A DNA stretch of 13,630 nt from Oscillospiraceae bacterium (GTDB lineage: Bacteria; Bacillota_A; Clostridia; Oscillospirales; Ruminococcaceae): NCBI GenBank assembly GCA_018109965.1, contig JAGBFE010000177.1, positions 1 through 13,630 on the forward strand, read 5' to 3'. Below are positions 6,019-13,057 of this stretch, piece after piece. The translations under genes were made by a program, and so were the position numbers. Below the pieces are notes generated by a model. It worked only from the letters and a program-made list of their open reading frames with translations. It ran no database searches and was not told where the DNA came from. Position 1 is the stretch's first letter. Each line of letters begins with the position of its first letter.

Positions 6019-6511
6019 CTTTATAACCTCCTACTTTAATACTGCGAACTTCCATAGCAAGTTCTTTTGGTACAGCAAGACTGATAACCCATGTCATATT
6101 TTTCTTGCCGCCGGAGAATGTCTGAACAACCGGGAACCAGCCCAGTTCTTTGCCTTCACGGTCAAGGCCGCAAACAATCTGGCCTTTCTGTGGAACCGGC
6201 AGATATTCAAATGGCAGTTTTACAAGAGCTTCTGTTTCGCTGTATGTTTTGTCTACAACAAAAATTGCAAGACCAGGACATCTTGTGATGCAAAGACCAC
6301 AGCCGTTGCAGCTGTCAAAATCAACTACTGGAACTTCGTTGATGTCCGGTTCAACTTTGATTGCTTTTTTAACACATGCTTTTGTACATGGGTTGCAAGG
6401 GATTTTCTGGAAGCATTCAACGATTGCTACAGGGCCCTTTGCAAAACGTTCCTCGGAAGGAGTTACGCCCATGATATCTTCTTTTGTAGGAATACCGTTC
6501 TGATATAACAT
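6008..6511 (-). CDS. Ferredoxin-like 2x[4Fe-4S] electron-transfer subunit of the dehydrogenase
   Basis: The 167-residue product has eight cysteines in two groups. The first is unusual, C33-x5-C39-x2-C42-x3-C46 (ECFQKIPCNPCTKAC); the second is classical, C68-x2-C71-x2-C74-x3-C78-P (CNGCGLCITRCPG). Both fit [4Fe-4S] sites of a bacterial-type ferredoxin. Residues 95-167 form an extra C-terminal region without cysteine except at about 113 (IVCGLDREGKELGWFPVVQ) that I do not recognise as a named domain. It starts 3 nt after the stop of the FAD/NAD(P) subunit and its end overlaps the BFD-like gene. By analogy with the delta subunit of archaeal L-proline dehydrogenase it carries electrons to or from soluble ferredoxin or NAD(P); inferred. 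Confidence 0.85.
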   Translation of the reverse strand: MLYQNGIPTKEDIMGVTPSEERFAKGPVAIVECFQKIPCNPCTKACVKKAIKVEPDINEVPVVDFDSCNGCGLCITRCPGLAIFVVDKTYSETEALVKLPFEYLPVPQKGQIVCGLDREGKELGWFPVVQTFSGGKKNMTWVISLAVPKELAMEVRSIKVGGYKDGQ

Positions 6512-6514
6512 AGC

Positions 6515-7621
6515 TTATTTTCCTCCCTTCACTTCTTCATACAAAGCTTCAGATTTTTTGATACCTGCAAGAATTCTTTCGCCTGCAGGACCTGAACGCA
6601 GTTCAGCCAGTTCTGCTGCTGCGTCAGCTTTGAGAACTTTTGCTTTTTCAACTTCGTAGCCAAGGCTTTCAGCTGCTGCATAACCTGCAAGACGGCCTTC
6701 AACCATAGCGGAGGAAGCTTCTTCAACACCTGAAACGTCGCCTGCTGCATAGATGCCTTCTACTGTAGTTTCAAGGTTTTCGTTTGTAAGTGGCACGTGA
6801 CCGGAAAGTTCACGGATAAATCTCATTTCACAGCCTGCCTGCCAGCAGAGTTCTGTAAGTGGAGAAAGACCAACAGCAAGACAGAGAGTATCACATTTGA
6901 TATCCTGTTCTGTGCCTGGAATCTGCTGCCATTTTTCGTCAAGCTCACAGATGATAACGCCTTCAAGTTTGCCGTCGCCGTAAGCTTCTTTAACTGTGTG
7001 TCTTGTAAGAATTGGCACACCTGCACGTGCAATTTTAGAAGCGTGAACAAGATAACCGCCGATTCTTGGACCTGCTTCGAGAACAGCTGCGATTTCAACG
7101 CCTGCCTGCATAAGCTGGTAAGAAACGATAAGACCGATGTTGCCTGCGCCAACCATAAGTACTCTTTCAGCAGGTTTTACGCCTGCAACGTTCATCAGAG
7201 TCTGTACAGCACCTGCGCCGTAGATACCTGGGAGGTCGTTGCCAGGGAATGCAAGGAATTTTTCGGATGCGCCTGTTGCAACGATAATCTTTTTAGGGTT
7301 AACTTTAACGTGTTTTTCGCCTACGAGAACTGTTACGATGCCGTCTTCGTAGATACCGAGAACTGTTGAATCTGTCCAGATTTCGATATTAGGGTCATTA
7401 ACTGCATTTTCAACCAGCATCTGACCAATGTGGATACCACGGTCACCTGCATACTGTTTTTCGGAACCAAAGAATTTATGTGTCTGTTTTACAAGCTGAC
7501 CGCCTGGAACGTCGTCTCTTTCACAAACGAGAACTTTTGCACCAAGGGAAGCTGCTGCTGTTGCTGCGCACAAACCAGCTGGACCGCCGCCGATAACGAG
7601 AACTTCTACATCTCTAATCAT
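6515..7621 (-). CDS. FAD/NAD(P)-binding pyridine-nucleotide oxidoreductase, alpha-type subunit of the dehydrogenase
   Basis: The 368-residue product starts MIRDVEVLVIGGGPAG. The first Rossmann motif GGGPAG (about 11-16) binds FAD, a second, MVGAGNIGL (about 155-163), binds NAD(P), and the closing AAGDVSGVEEASSAMVEGRLAG holds the FAD pyrophosphate motif. The segment ERDDVPGGQLVKQTHKFFGS resembles HcnB/OoxA/LhpE and the sarcosine oxidase alpha core. Those proteins usually carry a C-terminal BFD domain; here that domain is a separate gene, and the C-terminus is a Lys/Ala-rich helix instead. The start at 7621 overlaps the upstream stop by 8 nt and lies behind AAAGGGGGT; an in-frame upstream start at 7654 would deepen the overlap. 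It probably receives electrons from the catalytic subunit and hands them to NAD(P) or ferredoxin. Confidence 0.88.
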   Translation of the reverse strand: MIRDVEVLVIGGGPAGLCAATAAASLGAKVLVCERDDVPGGQLVKQTHKFFGSEKQYAGDRGIHIGQMLVENAVNDPNIEIWTDSTVLGIYEDGIVTVLVGEKHVKVNPKKIIVATGASEKFLAFPGNDLPGIYGAGAVQTLMNVAGVKPAERVLMVGAGNIGLIVSYQLMQAGVEIAAVLEAGPRIGGYLVHASKIARAGVPILTRHTVKEAYGDGKLEGVIICELDEKWQQIPGTEQDIKCDTLCLAVGLSPLTELCWQAGCEMRFIRELSGHVPLTNENLETTVEGIYAAGDVSGVEEASSAMVEGRLAGYAAAESLGYEVEKAKVLKADAAAELAELRSGPAGERILAGIKKSEALYEEVKGGK

Positions 7622-7925
7622 CCTGGATAACCCCCTTTCCTTTCTGTTCTTCAACTTTCATACCTGCTTTAACCTTTGTTACGCAAACGCGAACATTAGG
7701 CTGACCGTCAACTGTCATAAAGCAGGATGAACAGTTACCGATTGCACAGAACAAACCTCTTGGTCTGTGCAGTTCAGGGCTGTGGCCAAGTGTGCGAACG
7801 CCTGCTGCGTGGAGAGCTGCAGCAATTGTTTCCTCTGTGTAGCCTACAACTTCCTGACCGTTGTAGTAGAAAGTAACTTTTTCCCCTCTGTTAAATTCTA
7901 AGATGGGGTGTTCTTGAAGTCTCAT
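7614..7925 (-). CDS. Plant-type [2Fe-2S] ferredoxin-like subunit (SoxA N-domain/HcnA type)
   Basis: The 103-residue product has the beta-grasp segment VTFYYNGQEVVGYTEETIAAAL at about 17-38, with RTLGHSPELHRPRG just before the cluster. The four ligands are C60-x4-C65-x2-C68-x12-C81 (FCAIGNCSSCFMTVDGQP...VRVC), the Fer2_4 pattern of the sarcosine oxidase alpha N-terminus, HcnA and LhpF-type small subunits. It binds one [2Fe-2S] cluster and relays electrons from the catalytic flavoprotein. Its ATG overlaps the regulator's stop codon (ATGA), with AAGGAGAAG upstream, making regulator and enzyme one coupled operon. The Thermococcales L-proline dehydrogenase lacks this subunit, so the complex here may have five components. 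Confidence 0.9.
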   Translation of the reverse strand: MRLQEHPILEFNRGEKVTFYYNGQEVVGYTEETIAAALHAAGVRTLGHSPELHRPRGLFCAIGNCSSCFMTVDGQPNVRVCVTKVKAGMKVEEQKGKGVIQDD

Positions 7926-8680
7926 ACTTCTCCTTCCTTTCTTGTTAATGATTTATTTGCTCTGTTTTTATTTTCAAGTGCCATACGGCGATACTGATTT
8001 GGTGTCATACCCACCAGACCGCTGAATGCACGGATAAACGCAGAACTGTCTTTATAGCCGACCTGCAAAGCCACATCGATTACGCGATACCGTGTTGTTG
8101 TCAGAATCTCCTTGGCTTTTTCAATACGGACTATTTTTAAATAATCACTGGGTACGCACCCTGTTTTCTTTTTAAACCAGCTGGTAAAATAGGAAACATT
8201 GTAGTTTTCTATGGCAGCAAGTTTTGTGATGCTGATTTCATCAGCGTAGTTTTCGTGTATGTACTGCAAGGATGGCAGACGATACTGTTCAACAAACTTG
8301 TCATACAGATAATAATAAAGATATCTGAGTGATTCATTGTTGGTGAAATTGCGGTTTTCCACCTCGTACCTGATAAGAGTGATAAGGGGAGCCAGATTTT
8401 CGTTGATTTCCAGTATGGAATTTTCAGTAAGAAAAACAAGGTCAATCGACTTTATCATTTCTTCCGGCACATCCAGCACAAGAACATTGCCTGTGCTTTC
8501 CATTGTATGTACAGTGTTTGGCGGAATAAAACAGATCTGTCTGGATGTGAGATTGTACTGCTGATTTTCAAAGCTTACGCAACAAGACCCCGCAATAACA
8601 ATAATGATATGACCATGGCTGTGCTGACCGTTGTTGACCTTCTGCTGTGCAGTTACTATATATCCGGATATAAATGCCAT
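7922..8680 (-). CDS. AraC-family transcriptional regulator with N-terminal cupin sensor
   Basis: The 252-residue product has a cupin-like N-terminal half: HSHGH at 20-24, then IAGSCCVSFENQQYNL and FIPPNTVH around 51-58. The C-terminal AraC double helix-turn-helix (about 135-235) includes ISITKLAAIENYNVSYFTSWFKKKTG, DYLKIVRIEKAKEIL, and the second helix-turn-helix VIDVALQVGYKDSSAFIRAFS followed by GMTPNQYR. AraC proteins of this type bind a small molecule in the cupin domain and usually activate. It is the first gene of the dehydrogenase operon, joined to the next gene by an ATGA overlap, and faces the iorA promoter across 664 bp, so it plausibly controls both directions. The start at 8680 follows AAAGGAAA about 11 nt upstream. 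The effector is unknown; an amino acid or its oxo acid is a guess. Confidence 0.92.
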   Translation of the reverse strand: MAFISGYIVTAQQKVNNGQHSHGHIIIVIAGSCCVSFENQQYNLTSRQICFIPPNTVHTMESTGNVLVLDVPEEMIKSIDLVFLTENSILEINENLAPLITLIRYEVENRNFTNNESLRYLYYYLYDKFVEQYRLPSLQYIHENYADEISITKLAAIENYNVSYFTSWFKKKTGCVPSDYLKIVRIEKAKEILTTTRYRVIDVALQVGYKDSSAFIRAFSGLVGMTPNQYRRMALENKNRANKSLTRKEGEV

Positions 8681-8770
8681 CCCTGACGTTTCCTTTCTGT
8701 TGCAGACAATTTGTCATACCTAAATATTAGCATATTCACAAACACAAAAATATGCCGATTTTCATATATA

Positions 8771-8800
8771 ATTATACCTTATCTTGCAATTTAAGGTCAA
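8771..8800 (-). promoter_or_regulatory. Promoter of the AraC-dehydrogenase operon
   Basis: On the minus strand TTGACC (complement of 8795-8800) and a perfect TATAAT (complement of 8771-8776) are 18 nt apart. Transcription would begin near 8764, leaving a leader of about 85 nt. An ATATTCACA copy at 8732-8740 falls inside the transcribed leader. Confidence 0.65.
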
Positions 8801-9026
8801 TATCCGCATTTTTATCAAAATAAAAATTTAACAATGTTTTGAGTGTTCTTTTTTGTGGATGTTGCACACATTTCTATCCGTCCGTTAAAACATTTTGTTG
8901 CTTATGTTTTGCTGTCAATTTTAATATTTTATCAGACAAAAATAATAAAAATCATTTTGGGATAAAATATCTGTATTGTATATATGCCGTTTTTCACATC
9001 AATATATTTAAAGTCAAAACAGCACA

Positions 9027-9058
9027 TTTTTGTGATTTTTGCAACAAAAACACAAAAA
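9027..9058. repeat. A/T-rich imperfect inverted repeat
   Basis: TTTTTGTGATTTTTG (9027-9041) and CAAAAACACAAAAA (9045-9058) are complementary apart from a single bulged base, around CAA. It lies mid-way between the two promoters. Its low complexity makes it weak evidence for a specific function. Confidence 0.4.
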
Positions 9059-9190
9059 AGCAGTAAAAAAACATCATATGATTTATTTACATATAAATAT
9101 TGCTGATGTAAAATTATAAACAAGAATTTAAATGTACGTTTGTATTATCATCTATGTCATATTATCGACACGCAATTTCATATTGCAAAA

Positions 9191-9213
9191 ATATTCACAC
9201 AATATGTGAATAT
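9191..9213. promoter_or_regulatory. Perfect 9-bp inverted repeat, candidate operator upstream of iorA
   Basis: ATATTCACA (9191-9199) and TGTGAATAT (9205-9213) are exact reverse complements around CAATA. The same 9-mer ATATTCACA occurs at 8732-8740 in the araC leader. A weaker inverted repeat, TTTATTC (9223-9229) with GAATAAA (9238-9244), follows ten bases later and shares the TATTCAC core. It is about 100 nt upstream of the iorA -10, a usual place for an activator. Confidence 0.6.
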
Positions 9214-9290
9214 CTACTTTGTTTTATTCACTTTTGCGAATAAATATAATGATTTTATTTATAAATTATCAGCACAAGCAAATCTTATGC

Positions 9291-9320
9291 TTAAATATTT
9301 TAATGTAATTAACATATAAT
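9291..9320 (+). promoter_or_regulatory. Promoter of iorA operon with weak -35
   Basis: A perfect TATAAT (9315-9320) lies 25 nt before the iorA start. The best -35 is TTAAAT (9291-9296), spaced 18 nt and matching consensus at only three positions, as expected for an activator-dependent promoter. Just downstream, CCTTT (9322-9326) could pair with AAAGG (9330-9334) of the ribosome-binding site. Confidence 0.5.
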
Positions 9321-9344
9321 CCCTTTCCGAAAGGACACATCATT

Positions 9345-11093
9345 ATGGCACATACAAAAAAAGTGATAATGCTTGGCAACGAAGCCATTGCCCGCGGTGC
9401 TTTTGAAGCAGGTGTTAAAGTTTCGGCTGCTTATCCGGGCACACCAAGCACCGAAATAAGCGAATACCTTGTGCAGTATAAGGACAGTCTTTACTGTGAA
9501 TGGTCACCAAACGAAAAGGTTGCTGCAGAGGTAGCCCTTGGTGCTTCCATTGCAGGCAGCAGAGCTATGGCCTGTATGAAACACGTTGGTTTCAACGTTG
9601 CAGCAGACCCTGCATACAGCATATCCTACATAGGTGTAAACGGTGGACTTGTTTTTGTTGTTGCCGATGACCCGGGACTTTACAGCAGTCAGAACGAACA
9701 GGACACAAGAATGGTTGCCCGTGCGGCAAAACTGCCTGTGCTTGAGCCAAGTGACAGTGCCGAGGCAAAAGAGTTTACAAAACTTGCTTTTGAAATAAGT
9801 GAAACGTTTGACCGTCCTGTTGTGCTGCGTATCACAACAAGGCTTGCACATTCGCAGGGTATTGTGGAACTGTGTGACCCTTGCACCGACACCGACAAGC
9901 CTTACATAAAAAATATCGGCAAAACCGTTATGATGCCAAGCAATGCAAAACCACGTCACGCTGTGATTGAACAGCGCAATTCAGAACTTGCACTGGCCGC
10001 AAACACTATGCTGATAAACAAAGCTGAAATGGCAGGCACAGAAATCGGTGTTATCACCAGCGGCATACCTTATCAGTATGTAAAAGAAGCTCTGCCTGAT
10101 GCTTCTGTGCTGAAACTTGGTATGGTTAATCCATTGCCAAAAGAACTTATCTTTGATTTCGCCTCAAAGGTTGACAGGCTGTATGTTATTGAAGAACTTG
10201 ACCCTGTTATTGAAGAACAGGTCAAAGCCTGGGGCATTGATGTTGCCGGCAAAGAACTGTTCTCTGTTTTGGGCGAATACAGCGCCAATATGATAAAAAA
10301 AGCTGTTCTCGGTGATGAAACTGAAACTGCACAGCCTGCACAGGCTCCCGGCAGACCTCCTATTCTCTGCCCCGGCTGTCCTCACCGCAGTGTTTTCCAC
10401 ACATTGAAAAAACTTGGACTGCACGCCGCAGGCGATATCGGCTGTTACACCCTTGGTGCTGTTGCACCGCTCAATGTGGTTGACACCTGTGTATGTATGG
10501 GTTCCAGCATTTCCAGCCTGCACGGTATGGAAAAAGCAAAAGGCAAGGAATTTATAAAGGATTGGGTTGCTGTTATCGGCGATTCCACCTTTATGCATAC
10601 AGGTGTAAACAGCCTGATGAATATGGTATACAACAGCGCCACAGGCACGGTTATCATTATGGACAACTCCACAACAGGTATGACAGGACATCAGGACCAC
10701 GCCGCAACAGGCAAAACCCTGCAGGGTGATGCGGCATATGCAATTGATATTCCAAACCTCTGCAAAGCTATCGGTGTAAAAAATGTTGTCAGTGTAAACG
10801 CGTTTGACCTTGAACTGCTTGAAAAGACAATAAATGAAGAGCAGGAAAAGGATGAAGTATCTGTAATTATCACCAAAACACCTTGTGTGCTGCTGACCAA
10901 AGGCAAAAAACCTGTTTGTATTGCAGACAGCGAAAAATGCAGAAAATGCGGTCTGTGTTTAAAACCAGGCTGCCCTGCAATCACCATACAGTCTGACGGA
11001 ACGGTAAAAATCGATGACACAATGTGTACAGGCTGCGGTCTTTGTGCAAAACTGTGCAAATTCGGTGCAATAGAACTTGTCAGGGAGGGCTGA
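9345..11093 (+). CDS. iorA: Indolepyruvate:ferredoxin oxidoreductase, alpha subunit
   Basis: The 582-residue product is IorA, the large subunit that oxidatively decarboxylates arylpyruvates (indolepyruvate, phenylpyruvate, 4-hydroxyphenylpyruvate) with CoA to arylacetyl-CoA, CO2 and reduced ferredoxin. Visible in order: the N-terminal pyrimidine-binding domain (GNEAIARGAFEAGVKVSAAY then PGTPSTEIS, about 11-39); a middle domain; the TPP-binding domain opening with RPPILCPGCPHR (about 336-347), then GDIGCYTLG and the GDSTFMHTG ... DNSTTGMTGHQDH TPP/Mg region. The C-terminal ferredoxin domain has two [4Fe-4S] motifs, CRKCGLCLKPGCPAI (C-x2-C-x2-C-x4-C, from about 531) and CTGCGLCAKLCKFGAI (C-x2-C-x2-C-x3-C, from about 561). 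Length and the odd x4 spacing match the family. Start supported by AAAGGA at 9330-9335. First gene of iorA-iorB-paaK-ACT; cytoplasmic. Confidence 0.96.
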   Translation: MAHTKKVIMLGNEAIARGAFEAGVKVSAAYPGTPSTEISEYLVQYKDSLYCEWSPNEKVAAEVALGASIAGSRAMACMKHVGFNVAADPAYSISYIGVNGGLVFVVADDPGLYSSQNEQDTRMVARAAKLPVLEPSDSAEAKEFTKLAFEISETFDRPVVLRITTRLAHSQGIVELCDPCTDTDKPYIKNIGKTVMMPSNAKPRHAVIEQRNSELALAANTMLINKAEMAGTEIGVITSGIPYQYVKEALPDASVLKLGMVNPLPKELIFDFASKVDRLYVIEELDPVIEEQVKAWGIDVAGKELFSVLGEYSANMIKKAVLGDETETAQPAQAPGRPPILCPGCPHRSVFHTLKKLGLHAAGDIGCYTLGAVAPLNVVDTCVCMGSSISSLHGMEKAKGKEFIKDWVAVIGDSTFMHTGVNSLMNMVYNSATGTVIIMDNSTTGMTGHQDHAATGKTLQGDAAYAIDIPNLCKAIGVKNVVSVNAFDLELLEKTINEEQEKDEVSVIITKTPCVLLTKGKKPVCIADSEKCRKCGLCLKPGCPAITIQSDGTVKIDDTMCTGCGLCAKLCKFGAIELVREG

Positions 11094-11097
11094 TGAT

Positions 11098-11676
11098 ATG
11101 ACAACAAAAAATATTATGATAGTCGGCGTTGGCGGACAGGGCACTCTCCTTACAAGCCGCATCCTTGGCGGGCTTGCAATCGGCGCAGGATATGATGTAA
11201 AACTTTCCGAAGTTCATGGTATGGCACAGCGCGGCGGCAGTGTTGTAACCTTTGTTCGCTATGGTGAAAATGTATATGAACCTATTGTGGAAGAAGGACA
11301 GGCTGATATAATTATCGCATTTGAAAAACTGGAAGCACTGAGATATGCACATTTCCTTAAAAAAGGCGGTGCGATAATTGTTAACGACTGGCGCATTGAC
11401 CCAATGCCCGTTGTTATCGGCAAAGCCGAATATCCTGAAAATATAATTGAAAATCTGAAAAAAGAACACAATGTATATTCCATAAGTGCAATGGATGAAG
11501 CAAAAAAACTTGGTAATCCAAAAACTTTCAATCTTGTTGTACTTGGTGCTGCAGCACAGCATATGGATTTCAGTGTTGAACAATGGCACAGTGTTATCGA
11601 AAACACTGTACCGTCAAAAACAGTTGAAATAAACAAAAAAGCTTTTAATGTGGGTTATAATTTGGCAACAGAATAG
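11098..11676 (+). CDS. iorB: Indolepyruvate:ferredoxin oxidoreductase, beta subunit
   Basis: The 192-residue product is the small (gamma-type) subunit that pairs with IorA. It begins MTTKNIMIVGVGGQGTLLTS, with the characteristic GVGGQG motif, then LSEVHGMAQRGGSVVTFVRYG (about 43-63), the conserved oxidoreductase gamma-domain motif. The ending AFNVGYNLA is also usual. It starts 4 nt after the iorA stop, with GGGAGGG at 11083-11089. An in-frame ATG at 11077 lies inside iorA and has no better ribosome-binding site, so 11098 is preferred. It forms the IorAB complex; the arylpyruvate range is known for the family, the preferred one here is not readable. Confidence 0.96.
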   Translation: MTTKNIMIVGVGGQGTLLTSRILGGLAIGAGYDVKLSEVHGMAQRGGSVVTFVRYGENVYEPIVEEGQADIIIAFEKLEALRYAHFLKKGGAIIVNDWRIDPMPVVIGKAEYPENIIENLKKEHNVYSISAMDEAKKLGNPKTFNLVVLGAAAQHMDFSVEQWHSVIENTVPSKTVEINKKAFNVGYNLATE

Positions 11677-11712
11677 GCTCGCTTTGATAAAAAAGAAAAG
11701 AGGAAAAGAAAA

Positions 11713-13044
11713 ATGGCAAAAGTATCTTTGGAAAACTGGTCAGAAAAAATCCGCGACCCCGAAATCGAGTGTATGAGCCGCGAAGAAATGAAAGCACTGC
11801 AGAGTGAACGACTTGTAAAACAGGTTAAAAATGTTTATGAAAATGTAGCCTTCTACCGAAAAAAAATGGATGAAGCAGGTGTTAAACCCGAAGATATCAA
11901 GAGCATTGATGACATTGGCAAGCTTCCGTTCACAACAAAAGAAGATCTGAGAGAAAACTATCCGTTTGGTCTTCTTGCTGTGCCACAGAGCAAAATCGCC
12001 CGTGTGCAGGGTACATCCGGCACAACAGGCAAACTTACACTTGCCTCCTACACAGAAAAGGACGTTGATGTGTGGGGTGAATGTGTGGCAAGAGCTTTGA
12101 CAATGGCAGGACTTACAGAAGAAGATAAGCTCCACGTTTGCTACGGTTACGGCCTGTTCACTGGCGGTATGGGTCTTGACCTTGGTGCACGTGCACTGGG
12201 CTGTATGTCCATCCCTATGTCCTCCGGCAACACACAGCGCCAGCTGATGTGTATGGAAGACTTTGGTGCAACAGCATTTGCCTGTACCCCATCCTATGCA
12301 ATGTATCTTGCTGAAGCAGCAAAAGAAGCAGGCATCGTGGAACGTCTGCAGCTTAAAGCAGGTATCAACGGTGCTGAACCATGGACAGATGAAATGCGCC
12401 ATCAGATTGAAGATACTCTCAATGTAAACTGCTTTGATATTTACGGTCTTTGCGAAATCACAGGTCCAGGTGTTGCCTGCGACTGTATCCACCACAAAGG
12501 TCTCCATGTTTATGAAGACCATTTCTTCCCTGAAATTCTGAATCCTGTTGACCACACACCTTGTGCTGAAGGCGAAACAGGCGAACTTGTTTTTACAACA
12601 CTTTCCAAGGAAGGTATGCCACTTATCCGTTACAGAACAAAAGACCTTACAAGCATTGAATACGGCAAATGTGAATGCGGCAGAACACTGCCACGTATCC
12701 AGAAATTCAAAGGACGTACCGATGATATGAAAGTTATCCGCGGTGTTAACGTATTCCCTACTCAGGTGGAAGCTACATTGTTGTCTGTGGGCGAAGGTGT
12801 TGCACCACACTATATGATGGTTGTGGACCGTGAAAACAACCTTGACGTACTCACTGTTATGGTTGAAGTTGATGAAAAATACTTCTCCGACGAAATCCGC
12901 AAGCTTGATGCACTCAAGCAGAAGATTGAAGCCGCACTCAGACAGGCACTTGGTCTGGCTGTTAAAGTTAAACTCTGTGAACCAAAAACAATCCAGAGAA
13001 GCGAAGGCAAAGCAAAACGTGTAATTGACAACCGCAATCTGTAA
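11713..13044 (+). CDS. paaK: Phenylacetate-CoA ligase (arylacetate-CoA ligase), AMP-forming
   Basis: The 443-residue product is the usual length for PaaK, which interconverts phenylacetate (or a related arylacetate) + ATP + CoA with phenylacetyl-CoA + AMP + PPi. Family motifs: the nucleotide-binding loop VQGTSGTTGKLTLASYT (about 97-113), YGYGLFTGGMGLDLGARALG (about 141-160), YGLCEITGPGVACDC (about 243-257), RYRTKDLT (about 305-312), GRTDDMKVIRGVNVFPTQVE (about 333-352), and a C-terminal EGKAKRV with the likely catalytic lysine. AGAGG (11699-11703) precedes the start. It is 36 nt from iorB and 13 nt from the ACT gene, clearly one operon. Adjacent to IorAB it may run in the ATP-forming direction, releasing arylacetate, or activate incoming arylacetate; sequence does not decide. 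Confidence 0.95.
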   Translation: MAKVSLENWSEKIRDPEIECMSREEMKALQSERLVKQVKNVYENVAFYRKKMDEAGVKPEDIKSIDDIGKLPFTTKEDLRENYPFGLLAVPQSKIARVQGTSGTTGKLTLASYTEKDVDVWGECVARALTMAGLTEEDKLHVCYGYGLFTGGMGLDLGARALGCMSIPMSSGNTQRQLMCMEDFGATAFACTPSYAMYLAEAAKEAGIVERLQLKAGINGAEPWTDEMRHQIEDTLNVNCFDIYGLCEITGPGVACDCIHHKGLHVYEDHFFPEILNPVDHTPCAEGETGELVFTTLSKEGMPLIRYRTKDLTSIEYGKCECGRTLPRIQKFKGRTDDMKVIRGVNVFPTQVEATLLSVGEGVAPHYMMVVDRENNLDVLTVMVEVDEKYFSDEIRKLDALKQKIEAALRQALGLAVKVKLCEPKTIQRSEGKAKRVIDNRNL

Positions 13045-13057
13045 GGAGGTAAATAAT

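Larger units (their letters stand above)
8681..9344. promoter_or_regulatory. AT-rich divergent control region between the AraC-dehydrogenase and iorA operons
   Basis: This 664-bp stretch holds no credible gene; the short reading frames in it are AT-rich and lack ribosome-binding sites. It contains the araC promoter on the minus strand, the iorA promoter on the plus strand, inverted repeats near each end, and a long AT-rich middle with homopolymer A/T runs that may be intrinsically bent. It is much longer than needed for two promoters, which suits several operator sites or an unrecognised small RNA. Confidence 0.7.

Noticed and set aside
6797..7369. Open frame on the plus strand opposite the FAD/NAD(P) subunit
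   Set aside because: Cys/Phe/Asn-rich low-information peptide, antisense to a gene with intact Rossmann motifs; no start signal.
8839..9123. Small frames of about 60-75 codons on both strands in the divergent control region
   Set aside because: AT-rich composition gives Phe/Lys/Asn/Ile strings; none has a credible ribosome-binding site or similarity I recognise.
11740..12810. Long open frame on the minus strand opposite paaK (about 356 codons)
   Set aside because: It is a Cys/His/Phe/Thr-rich antisense translation typical of codon-bias mirrors, has no ribosome-binding site or recognisable motif, and lies wholly inside a clear PaaK gene.
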